Origin: Streptomyces sp. RPA4-2
GTDB taxonomy: Bacteria > Actinomycetota > Actinomycetes > Streptomycetales > Streptomycetaceae
Length of the DNA stretch: 64,000 nucleotides
Direction: 5' to 3'
Assembly (NCBI RefSeq): GCF_012273515.2
Contig: NZ_CP050975.2
Span: 1,240,001 to 1,304,000 of the forward strand
Shown: in pieces, positions 27,858-37,221 of the stretch
Layout: each line of letters begins with the position of its first letter
How positions within the stretch are numbered: the stretch's first letter is position 1
Notes under the pieces: model-generated
What the model saw: the letters and a program-made list of their open reading frames with translations, nothing else
Databases searched by the model: none
What the model was told of the DNA's origin: nothing
Translations under genes and position numbers: made by a program

Positions 27858-30246
27858 AGTGCTCTCCGCGGGTCAGCAGGACGCGCACCGCGTGAACATG
27901 ACCGGCCGCGAGGTCGGGGGTGGGCAGTTCCACCGCGAAGGCGTCCCGGCCGGCGGCGGCGAGGCCGTCGAGCACGGCGGCCCAGGTGGTGCCGGTGTCC
28001 GGAAGCGGTACGGCAGTCTCGGCGACGAGGGTGGAGGCGTCGAGGTCGGGCCACAGCGGGTCACCGGTGTCGGGTCCGTCGGCGGCGTCGCGCAGTTGCT
28101 CCGCGCCGAGCAGGTCGCGCAGTGCCGCCCGTACGGCGTCGCGGTGCCGCAGGCCGCTGCCGGTCGCCCAGCGCACCGCGCCGGTCTCCGGATCGGTGAG
28201 GCGGGCCAGGGCGACGGGCAGCAGACCGCCGCCGGCAGCGGTGAGGTCGAGGATCTCCACGGTGGCGCCGAGATTCTCCGCCGAGCGCAGCAGGAAGAGC
28301 ACCTCGGGACCGGCGGCATCGGCAAGGGAGGAGTGGTCCACCGCCGACAACGCGGCGTCGCGGCGCACGGCGCCGCGCAGCCCGTCGAGGGCGAGCGCGG
28401 TACTCAGGGCGCGGGTGAGCGCGGCCCGCGGGCTGCCGGCGGCGCCGGTGCCGGCCGAGGTCCGCTCGAACAGGCCCCGTGCGTTCCAGCCGCTCAGGGT
28501 GCGGACGGCGCCCGCCGGCACCAGCACGGTCCGTCCGTCGGTCAGGGAGAGGGCTTCGCTCCAGTGGGCGACCCGGTCGGCCGGGACGTCGAGACCGCTG
28601 GAGACGGCCAGTTCGGCAGGCGCGACGCGCGTCCACTTGCCGGTGGCTGCCCGCAGGGCGTGGGCGTCGAGGACGCGGGGCGGGACGACATGCTCGGCGT
28701 AGACCTCCGCGGCACGGAACAGCGCGGTGAGGCGGGCACCGGCCACGGTGTGGACGTCGGCGGCGGAGATCCGGCGCGTCCGGCCGGGCACGATGCCCAG
28801 GAGGACGGTGCTGACCTTGAGCGGGGTCTGCTCCCAGTCCTCGTCGGCGAACGCGGTGAAGACGCCGGCCCGCTCGTGGACGAGGACGCTTCGCTGCTCG
28901 AGTGCCGCGAGCAGGGTCTTGGCGGTGTCTTCGTCGGCGGCTCCGTCGGCGGGCGCCGCTACCGGCTCGTCGTCCGGGTGGGGCGTACGCAGCATCTCGC
29001 CCGGAAGGGCGGCGGGTTCGGCCGCGCCGGTGTTCTCGATCCCGCCGCTGTCCTCGGTCCCCCCGGCTTCCTCGGCCACGCCCGTTTCCCCGGCCGCGCA
29101 GTACGGGCAGCGGGGGTGCGGAAGCAGCGGCTCGGTCAGCACGTCGAGGGAGTCGAGGTCCTGGACCACGATCTGGTGACGGGTCTCGGCGGGCAGCGCC
29201 TCGGTGGTGAGGCGGAACACCTCGAAGGCGAGGAGGTTGCCGAGCATGCCCGCGAGCGGGCCGGTGAGGTCGGGTGCGGAGGCGCCGAGCGGCGCGGCGG
29301 GGCCGACCGAGGCCCACAGTTCCGCGCTGTCGGCGGCGTCGGAGCCGGCGCCGAGCCGCAGGACGGCGCAGCACCAGCAGCCGGGAGCGCCCGTGGTCAT
29401 CACCGGGCCGACGACGGCCCGATGGCCGAACGTCCAGGCGCCGAGCAGTCGGCGGCCGGTGGGCACACCCTCGGCCAGCAGCCGCAACAGTTGACGGCGC
29501 CCGGACGCACCGGTGACCAGGACGGTGTCCCAGCCGTCGAGGTCCTGCCAGCCGTACGTCCCGTCGGCGGAGGAAACGCCCGCGGCGGGCGGGACTTCGG
29601 CCGGCGAAGCCGCGGTGGCCGGCGCGGGCAGGCGGACCAGACGGGGGGCGCAACCCGCTTCGGCGAGGGCTGCCGCCTCGGCGTCGAGGTCGGCGGTTCC
29701 CTCGACGCCGTGGAGCTCGTGGGACAGCACGTCGTGCGCCATGTCCGGTTCGGTGACGGCCACCGCGGCGCAACCGTTACGGAGCAGGCCGAGCGCCGCC
29801 CACCGGGCCAGGGCGTCGTCACCCAGGACCGCGACCGGCGTGGAGCGGAAGCGCAGGAACCGGCCGGGCGCGTCGTCCGCGTAGTGGTCGAGGTAGTCGA
29901 GCTGATGGGCGAAACGTTTCACCACCTGCGCCGACACGGCGTCCGCCGGTGGGACGAGCCCGGCGTCCCGGGCGAAACCACGCGCGTAGAGTGCGCGCAC
30001 GAGTTGGACCACCATGTCGCGCTGTTTGTCCCCCAGACCGGCGCACAGCTCCTCGACCCGGCGCTCACCGTCGAGATGGGGCACGATCAGCGCGGCGAAG
30101 CGGTACGCGGACTGCGTGACGACGTTGAACCCGCCGTGGGCGTTGTGGAAGAGCACCCCGGACGGAGTCCGGGTGAACAGGACGTCCCTGCGGATGCGGG
30201 GCCGCGACTGGGCGATCTCCTCGTGGGACGCGGGAGCGTAAGCCAT
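27847..30246 (-). CDS. E1-like ocin-ThiF protein with N-terminal RRE
   Basis: A 799-residue TOMM cyclodehydratase partner. The N-terminal ~90 residues ('RPRIRRDVLFTRTPSG' onward) have the PqqD-like RRE pattern that binds the leader peptide. The middle part is an E1/ThiF-like fold with zinc-type cysteines in 'GCWCC' and 'CPYC'. The last ~300 residues resemble a degenerate docking domain found in ocin-ThiF proteins. It presents the precursor to YcaO. It starts 34 bp after the SARP gene and overlaps YcaO 2. Confidence 0.85.
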   Translation of the reverse strand: MAYAPASHEEIAQSRPRIRRDVLFTRTPSGVLFHNAHGGFNVVTQSAYRFAALIVPHLDGERRVEELCAGLGDKQRDMVVQLVRALYARGFARDAGLVPPADAVSAQVVKRFAHQLDYLDHYADDAPGRFLRFRSTPVAVLGDDALARWAALGLLRNGCAAVAVTEPDMAHDVLSHELHGVEGTADLDAEAAALAEAGCAPRLVRLPAPATAASPAEVPPAAGVSSADGTYGWQDLDGWDTVLVTGASGRRQLLRLLAEGVPTGRRLLGAWTFGHRAVVGPVMTTGAPGCWCCAVLRLGAGSDAADSAELWASVGPAAPLGASAPDLTGPLAGMLGNLLAFEVFRLTTEALPAETRHQIVVQDLDSLDVLTEPLLPHPRCPYCAAGETGVAEEAGGTEDSGGIENTGAAEPAALPGEMLRTPHPDDEPVAAPADGAADEDTAKTLLAALEQRSVLVHERAGVFTAFADEDWEQTPLKVSTVLLGIVPGRTRRISAADVHTVAGARLTALFRAAEVYAEHVVPPRVLDAHALRAATGKWTRVAPAELAVSSGLDVPADRVAHWSEALSLTDGRTVLVPAGAVRTLSGWNARGLFERTSAGTGAAGSPRAALTRALSTALALDGLRGAVRRDAALSAVDHSSLADAAGPEVLFLLRSAENLGATVEILDLTAAGGGLLPVALARLTDPETGAVRWATGSGLRHRDAVRAALRDLLGAEQLRDAADGPDTGDPLWPDLDASTLVAETAVPLPDTGTTWAAVLDGLAAAGRDAFAVELPTPDLAAGHVHAVRVLLTRGEHCAD

Positions 30247-30280
30247 GGGGTGCGTAAACCTCCGGAGTGCGGGGGGACGG

Positions 30281-31363
30281 TCAGCCGGTGGCCGACGGGG
30301 GGAAGTCCGCCGGATCGGGTGGAGCGGCGGCCGGCAGGCTGGTTCCGGCGGCCTGGACGAAGAGCCGGAGCAGGTCGTGGACGCGGTATCGGCCGGGTGG
30401 AACCTCTTCCAGCAGCCCCGCGTTGACGAGGGCGCGCAGGACCAGGGTGCCCGGGGCCGGGGGTGAGGCCCGTCCGAGACCCGACGACGCCGCGGTGGGC
30501 GGCGGAACGCCCGCGGTGGGCAACCCGGCGCGTCCGCCGGTCGGTTCGCCGCGCAGGACGGCGCCGTGCAGGTCGCGCAGGGCCGGGCCGGGCTCCACGC
30601 CCAGCTCCGTGGTGAGGTGCGCGTGGATCCTGCGGTACTCGGCGAGTGCCTCGGCGCGTCGCCCGGAGCGGTACAAGGCCTCGATGAGCAGTGCGGACAG
30701 CCCCTCGTGGCCGGGGTCGGACCGGACCGCCTCGCGGGCGTCGGCCACCATCTCCCGGTGCCGTCCCAGGCGCAGTTCACCGTCGAAGACGCGCTCGATC
30801 GCGAGGAGCCGCTCCTCGGTCAGGCGGGGCACGAGGTCGCGGTGGAGCTCGTCGGAGTGGACGTTGCCGAGAACGGGGCCCTTCCACAGGCGCAGCGCGG
30901 TCCGGGCGAGGTGCAGCGCGGACTCGGGGTCTTCGCTGGCACCGGCCCTCCGCAGCAACTCGCGGAACCGGAGCAGGTCGAGGGAGTCGGCGTCGGCGTG
31001 GAGCCGGTAGCCGCCCGGGACGGCCTCGATCGCATGGTCGGCGACGCCGTACTTCGCGAAGAGCCGGCGCAGCCGCAGCACACAGGTGTGCAGTGCCGAT
31101 CGGCCGCCGGCCGGTGGCCTGGTTCCCCAGACCACGCGCTGAAGCAGATCGGCGGAGACGACGGCTCCTGGATGCAGCAGCAGCGTGGCGAGCAGCGAAG
31201 TGGGCTTGGAGGGTTGCAGCACGACCGTCTCGTGTCCGTCGGTGATGGCCAGCAGGCCGAGCACCAGGAACCGGGGGCGACCGGGGGCTGCCGCGGCGGT
31301 CGTCAGTTCGGGGAGGGCGCCGTCGGGCGCGGGGGCACCGGTCTTCACCACAGCCTTTCGCAT
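30281..31363 (-). CDS. SARP family transcriptional activator with a short AfsR-like tail
   Basis: A 360-residue Streptomyces antibiotic regulatory protein. It has an OmpR-type winged-helix domain (about 30-120; 'KPTSLLATLLLHPGAVVSADLL') followed by a bacterial transcriptional activation domain (about 130-275; 'ELHRDLVPRLTEERLLAIERVFDGELRLGRHREMV'). The last ~50 residues ('LRALVNAGLLEEVPPGRYRVHDLLRLF') look like the winged-helix tail of the large AfsR-type regulators without the NB-ARC ATPase. It heads the RiPP operon. The start at 31363 is where homology begins; a GTG at 31411 is possible. No TTA codon was noticed. Confidence 0.9.
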   Translation of the reverse strand: MRKAVVKTGAPAPDGALPELTTAAAAPGRPRFLVLGLLAITDGHETVVLQPSKPTSLLATLLLHPGAVVSADLLQRVVWGTRPPAGGRSALHTCVLRLRRLFAKYGVADHAIEAVPGGYRLHADADSLDLLRFRELLRRAGASEDPESALHLARTALRLWKGPVLGNVHSDELHRDLVPRLTEERLLAIERVFDGELRLGRHREMVADAREAVRSDPGHEGLSALLIEALYRSGRRAEALAEYRRIHAHLTTELGVEPGPALRDLHGAVLRGEPTGGRAGLPTAGVPPPTAASSGLGRASPPAPGTLVLRALVNAGLLEEVPPGRYRVHDLLRLFVQAAGTSLPAAAPPDPADFPPSATG

Positions 31364-31564
31364 CGATCGGTGGGTGGGGTGGTCCACCAAAGGCGTTGCA
31401 GGACAACGCACTTGTCCACGTCGGGGATGTGTGACGGGTACAACTGCGTTACCGAGTGGGGAACTTAGATTCGATCAGGCCACCACGTCCAGTGGTTGGC
31501 ACGAAACAACTGGTTACATGTGCGGCCGCCGGGACTCGAGATGCCCGAGTGCGGGGATGTGGTT

Positions 31565-31593
31565 TTGGCGGGTGGTCTGCCAGGGCATACGCT
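31565..31593 (+). promoter_or_regulatory. Possible sigma-70-type promoter for the small membrane protein
   Basis: TTGGCG (31565-31570) and TACGCT (31588-31593) are separated by 17 bp, an ordinary spacing for the housekeeping sigma factor, about 50 bp before the small gene at 31644. The assignment rests on pattern only. Confidence 0.4.
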
Positions 31594-31643
31594 CCGGGAG
31601 GAGTGCCGGGGGATCCCCGTGCGCCGCACTCAGGGGAGGATCC

Positions 31644-31844
31644 ATGCCGTGGTGGGCGCTGATCCCGGTCGTCTCGATGATCACCGGGCCCGTCGCTCTG
31701 TACCTCATGACCCGGCGCAAGCGTCGGCCCGAGGTCTCCGACGAGCGCTACGAAGAGCTCTCGCGGAAGTACACCGCCCTGCTGGAGGACTCCACGTCGG
31801 GCGAGCTGCCCAACGGCCGCGCACGCTACCCGGATACGCGTTGA
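31644..31844 (+). CDS. Small single-pass membrane protein
   Basis: A 66-residue protein preceded by GGGGAGGA three bases before the ATG, an excellent ribosome site. One hydrophobic helix (residues 2-22) is followed by Lys/Arg residues (RRKRRPE) and a charged tail with 'DERYEELSRKYTALLEDS', so the tail should be cytoplasmic. It is divergent from the SARP gene. Function is unknown; it could be a small accessory membrane protein of the cluster or an ordinary Streptomyces gene. Confidence 0.75.
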   Translation: MPWWALIPVVSMITGPVALYLMTRRKRRPEVSDERYEELSRKYTALLEDSTSGELPNGRARYPDTR

Positions 31845-32210
31845 GGGACGCTTGATCCCGTCGTCTCATCGCCATGACCCAGTGCGACCTATGTGACGCG
31901 AGGTCAGGTGACGCGGGCTCATGTCGCGCAGTGTCATGTCACGCCCCACCTCGGGGCGGACTCGGCGGTGAGTCCGCGGTGCATGAAGCTGATCCTGGCT
32001 TCGGGGAGCCGTGCGGCCCGGCTTGGCAGACGCGGTCGAGCCGAGGTCGTCGAGCGCGCTTTCGCCCACCTGCGCCGCTTCCGCCGTCTTCGGATCCGCC
32101 GGGAGATCCGCGACGACATCCATGTAGCGTTCCTCGCTCCCGGCCGCGCACTCATCTGCCGGCGCCGGCTCATCAATCACCGTTTGTTACGCCGACGCGA
32201 GATCGGCTGC
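31845..32210. other. Intergenic region with IS remnant and short imperfect repeats
   Basis: The 366-bp gap contains the transposase C-terminal fragment annotated separately. Before it, at about 31890-31950, the short words ATGTCGCG, ATGTCACG and related forms recur imperfectly. No intact gene was identified. Confidence 0.5.
32031..32179 (+). pseudogene. IS5-family transposase C-terminal remnant
   Basis: About 50 codons resemble the end of IS5-family DDE transposases: 'VVERAFAHLRRFRRLRIRREIRDDIH' followed by a helix ending 'ALICRRRL', normally WVVERTFAWL...RRLRIRWE...ALICWRR. Nothing upstream in this frame resembles the rest of a transposase, so the element has been largely deleted. Confidence 0.65.
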
Positions 32211-32810
32211 CTACAGCGAGACCTTCCGTTCTTCGGCCGTGAGGCCGCGGAGTGTCCAAAGCCCGTACAGAGCCAGCAGCGGTTTACCAACCATCCACTC
32301 ACCAGGGCGGTAGTCATCCGCTCGCACGACCCTCGCAGCAAGATCAGGGCGCTGCCGTCGCAAGTACGCACGGGCCTTGAGCGCGTGAGCCGGTTGGGAG
32401 ACGATCTTGATGCGGTCGACACCCTCAAGCAGCGGGATCACGTTCGTGATGTTCTCCCAGGTCGTCGCGCTCCGGTCTTCGAGAAGCACCATGCCGTCGT
32501 ACTCAAGCACCGACTTCGCGTAGTCGGCCATCAACTGGGCCTCCGCGGCCCCGTTGCTGGTCGGTCCACCGCTGAAGATCACGCGTGTACCTCGCGCACC
32601 GTCAGCGGCAACGGAGCGGATTCCAGCGCGAACTCGCCAGCGGTTGACGAAGTTCGCCGTCGATTGTGGATTCCGGTAGCCCAACACGACCACGGCTTCG
32701 GATGCGCCCACGCCGCTTCCCACGAGGGCTCGAGACCAGCGCCAGTTCAACCACTCGCCCCAGACCAGCGCCGCAGCCCCAGCTGTCGCCAGTCCTGTCC
32801 TTCGTCGCAT
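32211..32810 (-). CDS. YdcF/DUF218 family protein
   Basis: A 199-residue protein of the DUF218 (YdcF/SanA/ElyC-like) family. Family features are the Rossmann-like first strand 'EAVVVLGYRNP', 'VIFSGGPTSNGAAEAQLMADYA', 'VLLEDRSATTWENITNVIPLL' and 'IKIVSQPAHALKARAYL'. A short hydrophobic segment near the N-terminus (about 7-17) may be a weak anchor or signal. Some family members act in envelope metabolism; this one has no informative partners. Confidence 0.88.
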   Translation of the reverse strand: MRRRTGLATAGAAALVWGEWLNWRWSRALVGSGVGASEAVVVLGYRNPQSTANFVNRWRVRAGIRSVAADGARGTRVIFSGGPTSNGAAEAQLMADYAKSVLEYDGMVLLEDRSATTWENITNVIPLLEGVDRIKIVSQPAHALKARAYLRRQRPDLAARVVRADDYRPGEWMVGKPLLALYGLWTLRGLTAEERKVSL

Positions 32811-32819
32811 GCGGCGACT

Positions 32820-32872
32820 CTAGGGCGTGTTGCGAAAGTCCCGCCTGCCTCGCGACGCCTGGCACGCCCTAG
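32820..32872. repeat. Miniature inverted-repeat element, internally deleted copy
   Basis: A 53-bp copy starting CTAGGGCGTGTTGCGAAAG and ending ACGCCCTAG. Compared with the 87-bp copy at 61630, it lacks 34 bp lying between two ACGCCCT words, as expected from deletion between short direct repeats. It sits 10 bp upstream of the DUF218 gene start (minus strand). Confidence 0.8.
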
Positions 32873-33068
32873 GGCAGCGCGGCAACGGGCAGCCACGGCG
32901 TCCCGTCGGCCGTGACCGGCGGCGGCCGCAACGACGTCACCCGGCTCATCCTCTTGATCCGGGCGGTCCCGCCGATACGGGGCAAGCGCGGACGGCCCCG
33001 CCGACGCCAGGACCGCTACGATCGGCCGGTCCCCGACACGATGAGGATCCCAAGACGGGAGAGGCGCC

Positions 33069-33365
33069 ATGGCGACGGGCGGACTACGGGACGTGCTGGC
33101 CGGCTGGACCGACTACGACGTGGCAGGCTTCGAACTCGGAAAGATCTTGGGCGTGTTTCCGGGGGACCAGTCGTTCGGCGGGGTCAAGCGAATGTTCTGG
33201 ATGGACGGTTACCCGCTCGGTGACATGCTCGTCGACGTCCTCGACCGGATGGCCGAAGCTGGCGTGCTGCTGAAGAACGAGGACCTGCGGTACCGGTGGA
33301 ACCCCGACGAGCCGAACCTGCCGCTCACCCGTGACGACATCGAAAAGCATGAGCGCTCGTCCTGA
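33069..33365 (+). CDS. Hypothetical protein (98 aa)
   Basis: A 98-residue soluble protein with GGGAGAGGCGCC before the ATG. It has mixed hydrophobic and charged sequence ('ELGKILGVFPGD', 'FWMDGYPLGDMLVDVLDRMAEAGVLLKNEDLRYRW'), consistent with a small folded domain. No signal, membrane segment or known family was recognised. Codon use is typical for the window. Confidence 0.65.
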   Translation: MATGGLRDVLAGWTDYDVAGFELGKILGVFPGDQSFGGVKRMFWMDGYPLGDMLVDVLDRMAEAGVLLKNEDLRYRWNPDEPNLPLTRDDIEKHERSS

Positions 33366-33554
33366 ACAAGAGCGTGTGACCGGCGCCCGGGGGGCCACGG
33401 CACCGCTCAGACGGCGGAACCGCACCGTCGTTACCCGTAGTCGGCTCCCGGCAGGCGGTAAACCGCAGACTCTCACCCACTGTTCACTCCACGAACATCA
33501 GCGGCTCCCATGCACCCCACCCACCACCCAAGATCCCGACCTAGGGTCCCGTGG

Positions 33555-36500
33555 GTGACAAGACTCCAGTTCCTCTCCGACCGGGTGGGCCGGTCGGGGC
33601 CCACGGACTCCGCCGCCCTCCCGCGCAGATCGCGGCTCCGCCCCCTCCTGCCCGTCGCCGTCGTGACCGCCGCCGCCGGACTGTTCACCACGCTGCTGAT
33701 TCCGCCGGCCACGAGCGCCTCCGCGTCCTCGCGCCCCACGCTCCCGCTCAGCCTCGTCCATCATGCTCGGACACATCCGGACGACGACGCCGAGGACGGC
33801 GTCCGGGCGCCGTCGGGTCCTGTCGTCCTGCCGCAGCCGGACGACGGCGCCTCGGCAACGGCCGACCCGCGCCCGGCGCGGAGTGGCTCGGACTCCCTCC
33901 AGACGGCCTCGGACACCGAACGGATCGCGCCCGGAGTGACATTGACCCGTCAGCGCTCGGTGGACGCCGCCGGGTTCCTCGACGGATACGTGCTGCGCGC
34001 AGACCTCGACGGCCCGACCCGGCCCCGGCTGCTCGCCCCGACCGTGAGCACCCGCGACACGCCCGCGAATCTGGCCGACCGCGCCAACGCCGTGGCCGCC
34101 ACCAACGGCGACTTCTTCGCCATCGACACCACCAACGCGCCCATCGGCCCGGAGGTCAGGGACGGCGAGCTGATCAAGGCCGACGCCCGCCCGGCTTCGG
34201 TGGTCGGTCTCGACAAGAACGGTGTCGGGCAGATCGCCGATCTCCTGCTCGAGGGCAGCGTCACGGTGGACGGCGTCCCGCGCGATCTGGCCGGGCTCAA
34301 CCCGGGCTCGGTCCCGGCCGACGCGATCGCCCTGTACACCTCCGACTGGGGCTCGGGCGATCGGCACTACGCCGTACCCGCGGGCCACGTCGTCGAGATC
34401 GAGGTGCGGGGCGGGAAGGTGGTCGCCGTCCGCGAGGGCGCCGGCGCCGGTCCGGTGGCCGCCGGGTCGCAACTGCTGCTGGCCACCGGCCAGGTCGCCG
34501 ATGCCTTGGCGGGAACCACGTCGGGAACCCCGGTCCAGGTTTCGTACCATGCTCGCAGCTCCGCACCCTCCCCCTACTCGCTGGCACTGGGCGCGCACCT
34601 CGTTCTGGTCCACGGCGGCGAACTCGCCCCCATCGACACCGGCGAGGCCACCAACAGTTCCCTCAAGCCGCGCACCGCGCTCGGGTGGACCGCACGACGG
34701 CAACTCGTGCTCTACGTCGCCGACGGCTCCTCCAGCCGGTCCCGCGGACTGACCGCGGCCGAACTCGCCCAGCACATGAAGGACCTGGGCGCGGTGGACG
34801 CCGTCATGCTGGACGGCGGGGGCTCCTCGCAGTTGGTGGCGCGTCGGCCCGGTGACCGCGCGGCTTCGGTCACGAACGTCCCCTCCGACGGCTCGCAGCG
34901 CATCGTCCCCAACGCGGTGGGTCTCGTCCCGCCGGCCGGGTCCGGGCGACTGCGCGGCATCGACGTCCGCCTCCGATCCGACCGCCTCTTCCCCGGTCTG
35001 TCCCGCGATGTGGCCGCTGCCGGCTACGACGAGACCATGGCCCCCGCGCCGCTCGGTGAGGCGCGCTGGCGCACCTCGCCCGGGAACCTCGCGCGTGCGG
35101 ACCACTCCGGGGTGCTGCGCGGCGACCGCCCCGGCAGCGGCACGTTGGACGCGCGCAGCGGCGGCGTGACCCAGCGGGTCCCGGTCCGTGTACTGGGCGA
35201 CCTGGACCGGCTGGAGGCCGACGTCCAGGCGCTGTCCCTGTCCCCCGGCGACTACCGAGACGTGACCGTCACCGGACGCGACGCCGAGGGCTTCTCCGCC
35301 CCGATCGAGCCCCGCGACATCACCCTGGAGTACGACCACTCCGCCGTATCCGTGACCGCCCGGCCCGACGGCACCCTGAGAGTGACCGGGCAGCCGAGCG
35401 GCGACGGCAAGGGCACCGTCATCACGGCGACCGTGCGGGGCCACGTCCTGCGGCTTCCCACCACTGTCGGCCTGGCCGACGTCCCCCTCAGTTCGTTCGC
35501 CGACGCGAGTCAGTGGTCCGCGACCGCGGCGAAGGCGACGGCCTCGGTGTCGGCCGTCGACACCTCCGACCGTCCCGGCGCCGCGCCCGGCGAAAAGGGG
35601 CTGCGCCTGTCCTACGACATGACCGGCCAACCCCTCGGTACGTCCGCGGCCTACGCGGTCGCCAAGACCCCCCTGACCGTTCCGGCCGGCGCGCAGCGCC
35701 TGTCCCTGTGGGTCCGCGGCGACGGCTCGGGGCACTGGCTTCGCGCGCAGGTGCGCTCGCAGGGCACCACCAATGTCCCCCTCACCTTCGCCCTGAACGT
35801 GGACTGGACCGGATGGCGGCGGGTGGAAGGCGCCATCCCCACCGGTTTCACCGCGCCGTTGACCATCGAGCGCGTCTACCTCGTGCAGACCGACCCGTCC
35901 CTGCGCACCGCCGGTTCGGTCGATCTCGCTCTGCTCGACGCGCGTGTCGGTGTGAACCTCGACGTTCCCGACGTTCCCGATCAGCCCGACCCGGCCGTCG
36001 TCGAACCTGCCGACCAGGTGTCAACACCGGGCAAGCGGGGATGGCGGTTCGCCGTGCTGTCCGACACCCACGTCAACGCCGACGGTGGCACCACGTCCTA
36101 CGCGTACCAGCACACCGCGCGCGCCCTGGACGAGATCGCGGCCGCCAGGCCCGACTTCGTCCTGCTGTCCGGCGACGGGGTCGACCAGAACCGTCCTGCC
36201 GACTTCGCCCTGTTCCAGCAGGTGCTGAAGGAGCATCTGCCGGCGAGCATCCCCTTCTACTGGGCGGTCGGCAATCATGAGTCCGGCGCCGTGACCGGCG
36301 GGACCCTCGACCAGTTCACCGCCTCCACCAACCGGCCCACCCGGCAGGCCTTCGACCACCGTGGAACCCGGTTCATCCTGCTCAACTCCACCCTCGGCTC
36401 GCTCCGCCAGTCGGACTGGTCCCAGATCCCCTGGCTGCGTACGGAACTGGACGAGGCCGCCCACGACCGGTCCGTGAAGAGCGTGGTCGTCGCCCTCCAC

Positions 36501-37160
36501 CACCCCGTGCTCGACCCCACCGGGACCGGCGCCAGCCAGTTGTCCGACCCCAGCGAGGGTGCCCTTCTGGAGCAGTGGCTGTCCGACTTCCGTCAGCACA
36601 CCGGCAAGCAGGTCGCTCTCATCAGCGGCCACGCGCACACCGCGCACATCCGCCGGGTCGACGGCCTGCTCGAGTTCAACGCCCCGGTGGTCGGCAAGAC
36701 GCCCTACGGTGACGCCCGCCACGGAGGGTTCTCCGCCTGGTCACTCGTCACCATGGCGCCGAAGGACGCCGAGGTCACTCCCGACAGGCCGGACCCGAGC
36801 GGCTTCGGATGGTTCCGCGCGGACGTCCGGCCGTTGCTGGACCGGGTGAACCTGACCGTACCCAGCACTCTGGCGCCGGGCGGCTCCGGCGACATCACGG
36901 CCACCGCGGTCGACAACGGTATGGGCGGGCTGGTCGTTCCGCTGCGATACCCGGCGACGGTCCTCTGGAGCGGCGTCCACCTGGCCGTCGTCGCCGACGA
37001 CCGGTCCCTCGCCGCCGCGCTGCGCCGTCGCGACGTGGTCGCCGTGCTGGACCGGCGTACGCTGCGGCTGGTCGGCGCACACCGTGGGACCACCGACATC
37101 ACGGTTTCCACGGGAACGCTGACGGCGACAGCCTCCGTCCACGTGGCCTCGGCAGGCTGA
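33555..37160 (+). CDS. Secreted phosphodiester glycosidase - calcineurin-type phosphoesterase fusion
   Basis: A 1201-residue exported protein. An Arg-rich N-terminus and a hydrophobic segment (about 33-55) ending ATSASA form the signal. Residues ~110-450 are a NAGPA/DUF2233-type phosphodiester glycosidase domain ('ATNGDFFAIDTTNAPIG', 'VMLDGGGSSQLV'). Then come Ig-like and carbohydrate-binding-like beta domains. Residues ~820-1080 are a calcineurin metallophosphoesterase with DTHVN, GDGVDQN, GNHES, HHPV and GHAHT, and a final Ig-like domain. The GTG at 33555 has AGGG eight bases upstream; ATG 33510 would add 15 residues. The combined activities point to an extracellular sugar-phosphodiester polymer such as a wall teichoic acid (inference). 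Confidence 0.85.
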   Translation: MTRLQFLSDRVGRSGPTDSAALPRRSRLRPLLPVAVVTAAAGLFTTLLIPPATSASASSRPTLPLSLVHHARTHPDDDAEDGVRAPSGPVVLPQPDDGASATADPRPARSGSDSLQTASDTERIAPGVTLTRQRSVDAAGFLDGYVLRADLDGPTRPRLLAPTVSTRDTPANLADRANAVAATNGDFFAIDTTNAPIGPEVRDGELIKADARPASVVGLDKNGVGQIADLLLEGSVTVDGVPRDLAGLNPGSVPADAIALYTSDWGSGDRHYAVPAGHVVEIEVRGGKVVAVREGAGAGPVAAGSQLLLATGQVADALAGTTSGTPVQVSYHARSSAPSPYSLALGAHLVLVHGGELAPIDTGEATNSSLKPRTALGWTARRQLVLYVADGSSSRSRGLTAAELAQHMKDLGAVDAVMLDGGGSSQLVARRPGDRAASVTNVPSDGSQRIVPNAVGLVPPAGSGRLRGIDVRLRSDRLFPGLSRDVAAAGYDETMAPAPLGEARWRTSPGNLARADHSGVLRGDRPGSGTLDARSGGVTQRVPVRVLGDLDRLEADVQALSLSPGDYRDVTVTGRDAEGFSAPIEPRDITLEYDHSAVSVTARPDGTLRVTGQPSGDGKGTVITATVRGHVLRLPTTVGLADVPLSSFADASQWSATAAKATASVSAVDTSDRPGAAPGEKGLRLSYDMTGQPLGTSAAYAVAKTPLTVPAGAQRLSLWVRGDGSGHWLRAQVRSQGTTNVPLTFALNVDWTGWRRVEGAIPTGFTAPLTIERVYLVQTDPSLRTAGSVDLALLDARVGVNLDVPDVPDQPDPAVVEPADQVSTPGKRGWRFAVLSDTHVNADGGTTSYAYQHTARALDEIAAARPDFVLLSGDGVDQNRPADFALFQQVLKEHLPASIPFYWAVGNHESGAVTGGTLDQFTASTNRPTRQAFDHRGTRFILLNSTLGSLRQSDWSQIPWLRTELDEAAHDRSVKSVVVALHHPVLDPTGTGASQLSDPSEGALLEQWLSDFRQHTGKQVALISGHAHTAHIRRVDGLLEFNAPVVGKTPYGDARHGGFSAWSLVTMAPKDAEVTPDRPDPSGFGWFRADVRPLLDRVNLTVPSTLAPGGSGDITATAVDNGMGGLVVPLRYPATVLWSGVHLAVVADDRSLAAALRRRDVVAVLDRRTLRLVGAHRGTTDITVSTGTLTATASVHVASAG

Positions 37161-37178
37161 GCGGCGACTGTCATCGCG

Positions 37179-37221
37179 CGTCGCGGTACCTGATGGCTCC
37201 CCGCCGCCACGTACCGCGACG
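37179..37221 (+). terminator. Possible terminator after the fusion phosphoesterase
   Basis: An 11-bp perfect inverted repeat (CGTCGCGGTAC at 37179-37189, and its complement at 37211-37221) with a 21-nt loop begins 19 nt after the stop codon. The long loop makes it weaker than typical terminators. Confidence 0.5.

Noticed and set aside
31866..32180. 104-residue minus-strand ORF resembling proteins annotated as hypothetical near insertion elements
   Set aside because: It is the antisense of the IS5 transposase remnant, which explains its sequence better.
33498..35735. 745-codon minus-strand ORF opposite the fusion phosphoesterase
   Set aside because: Shadow of the plus-strand gene, which has signal peptide and catalytic motifs.
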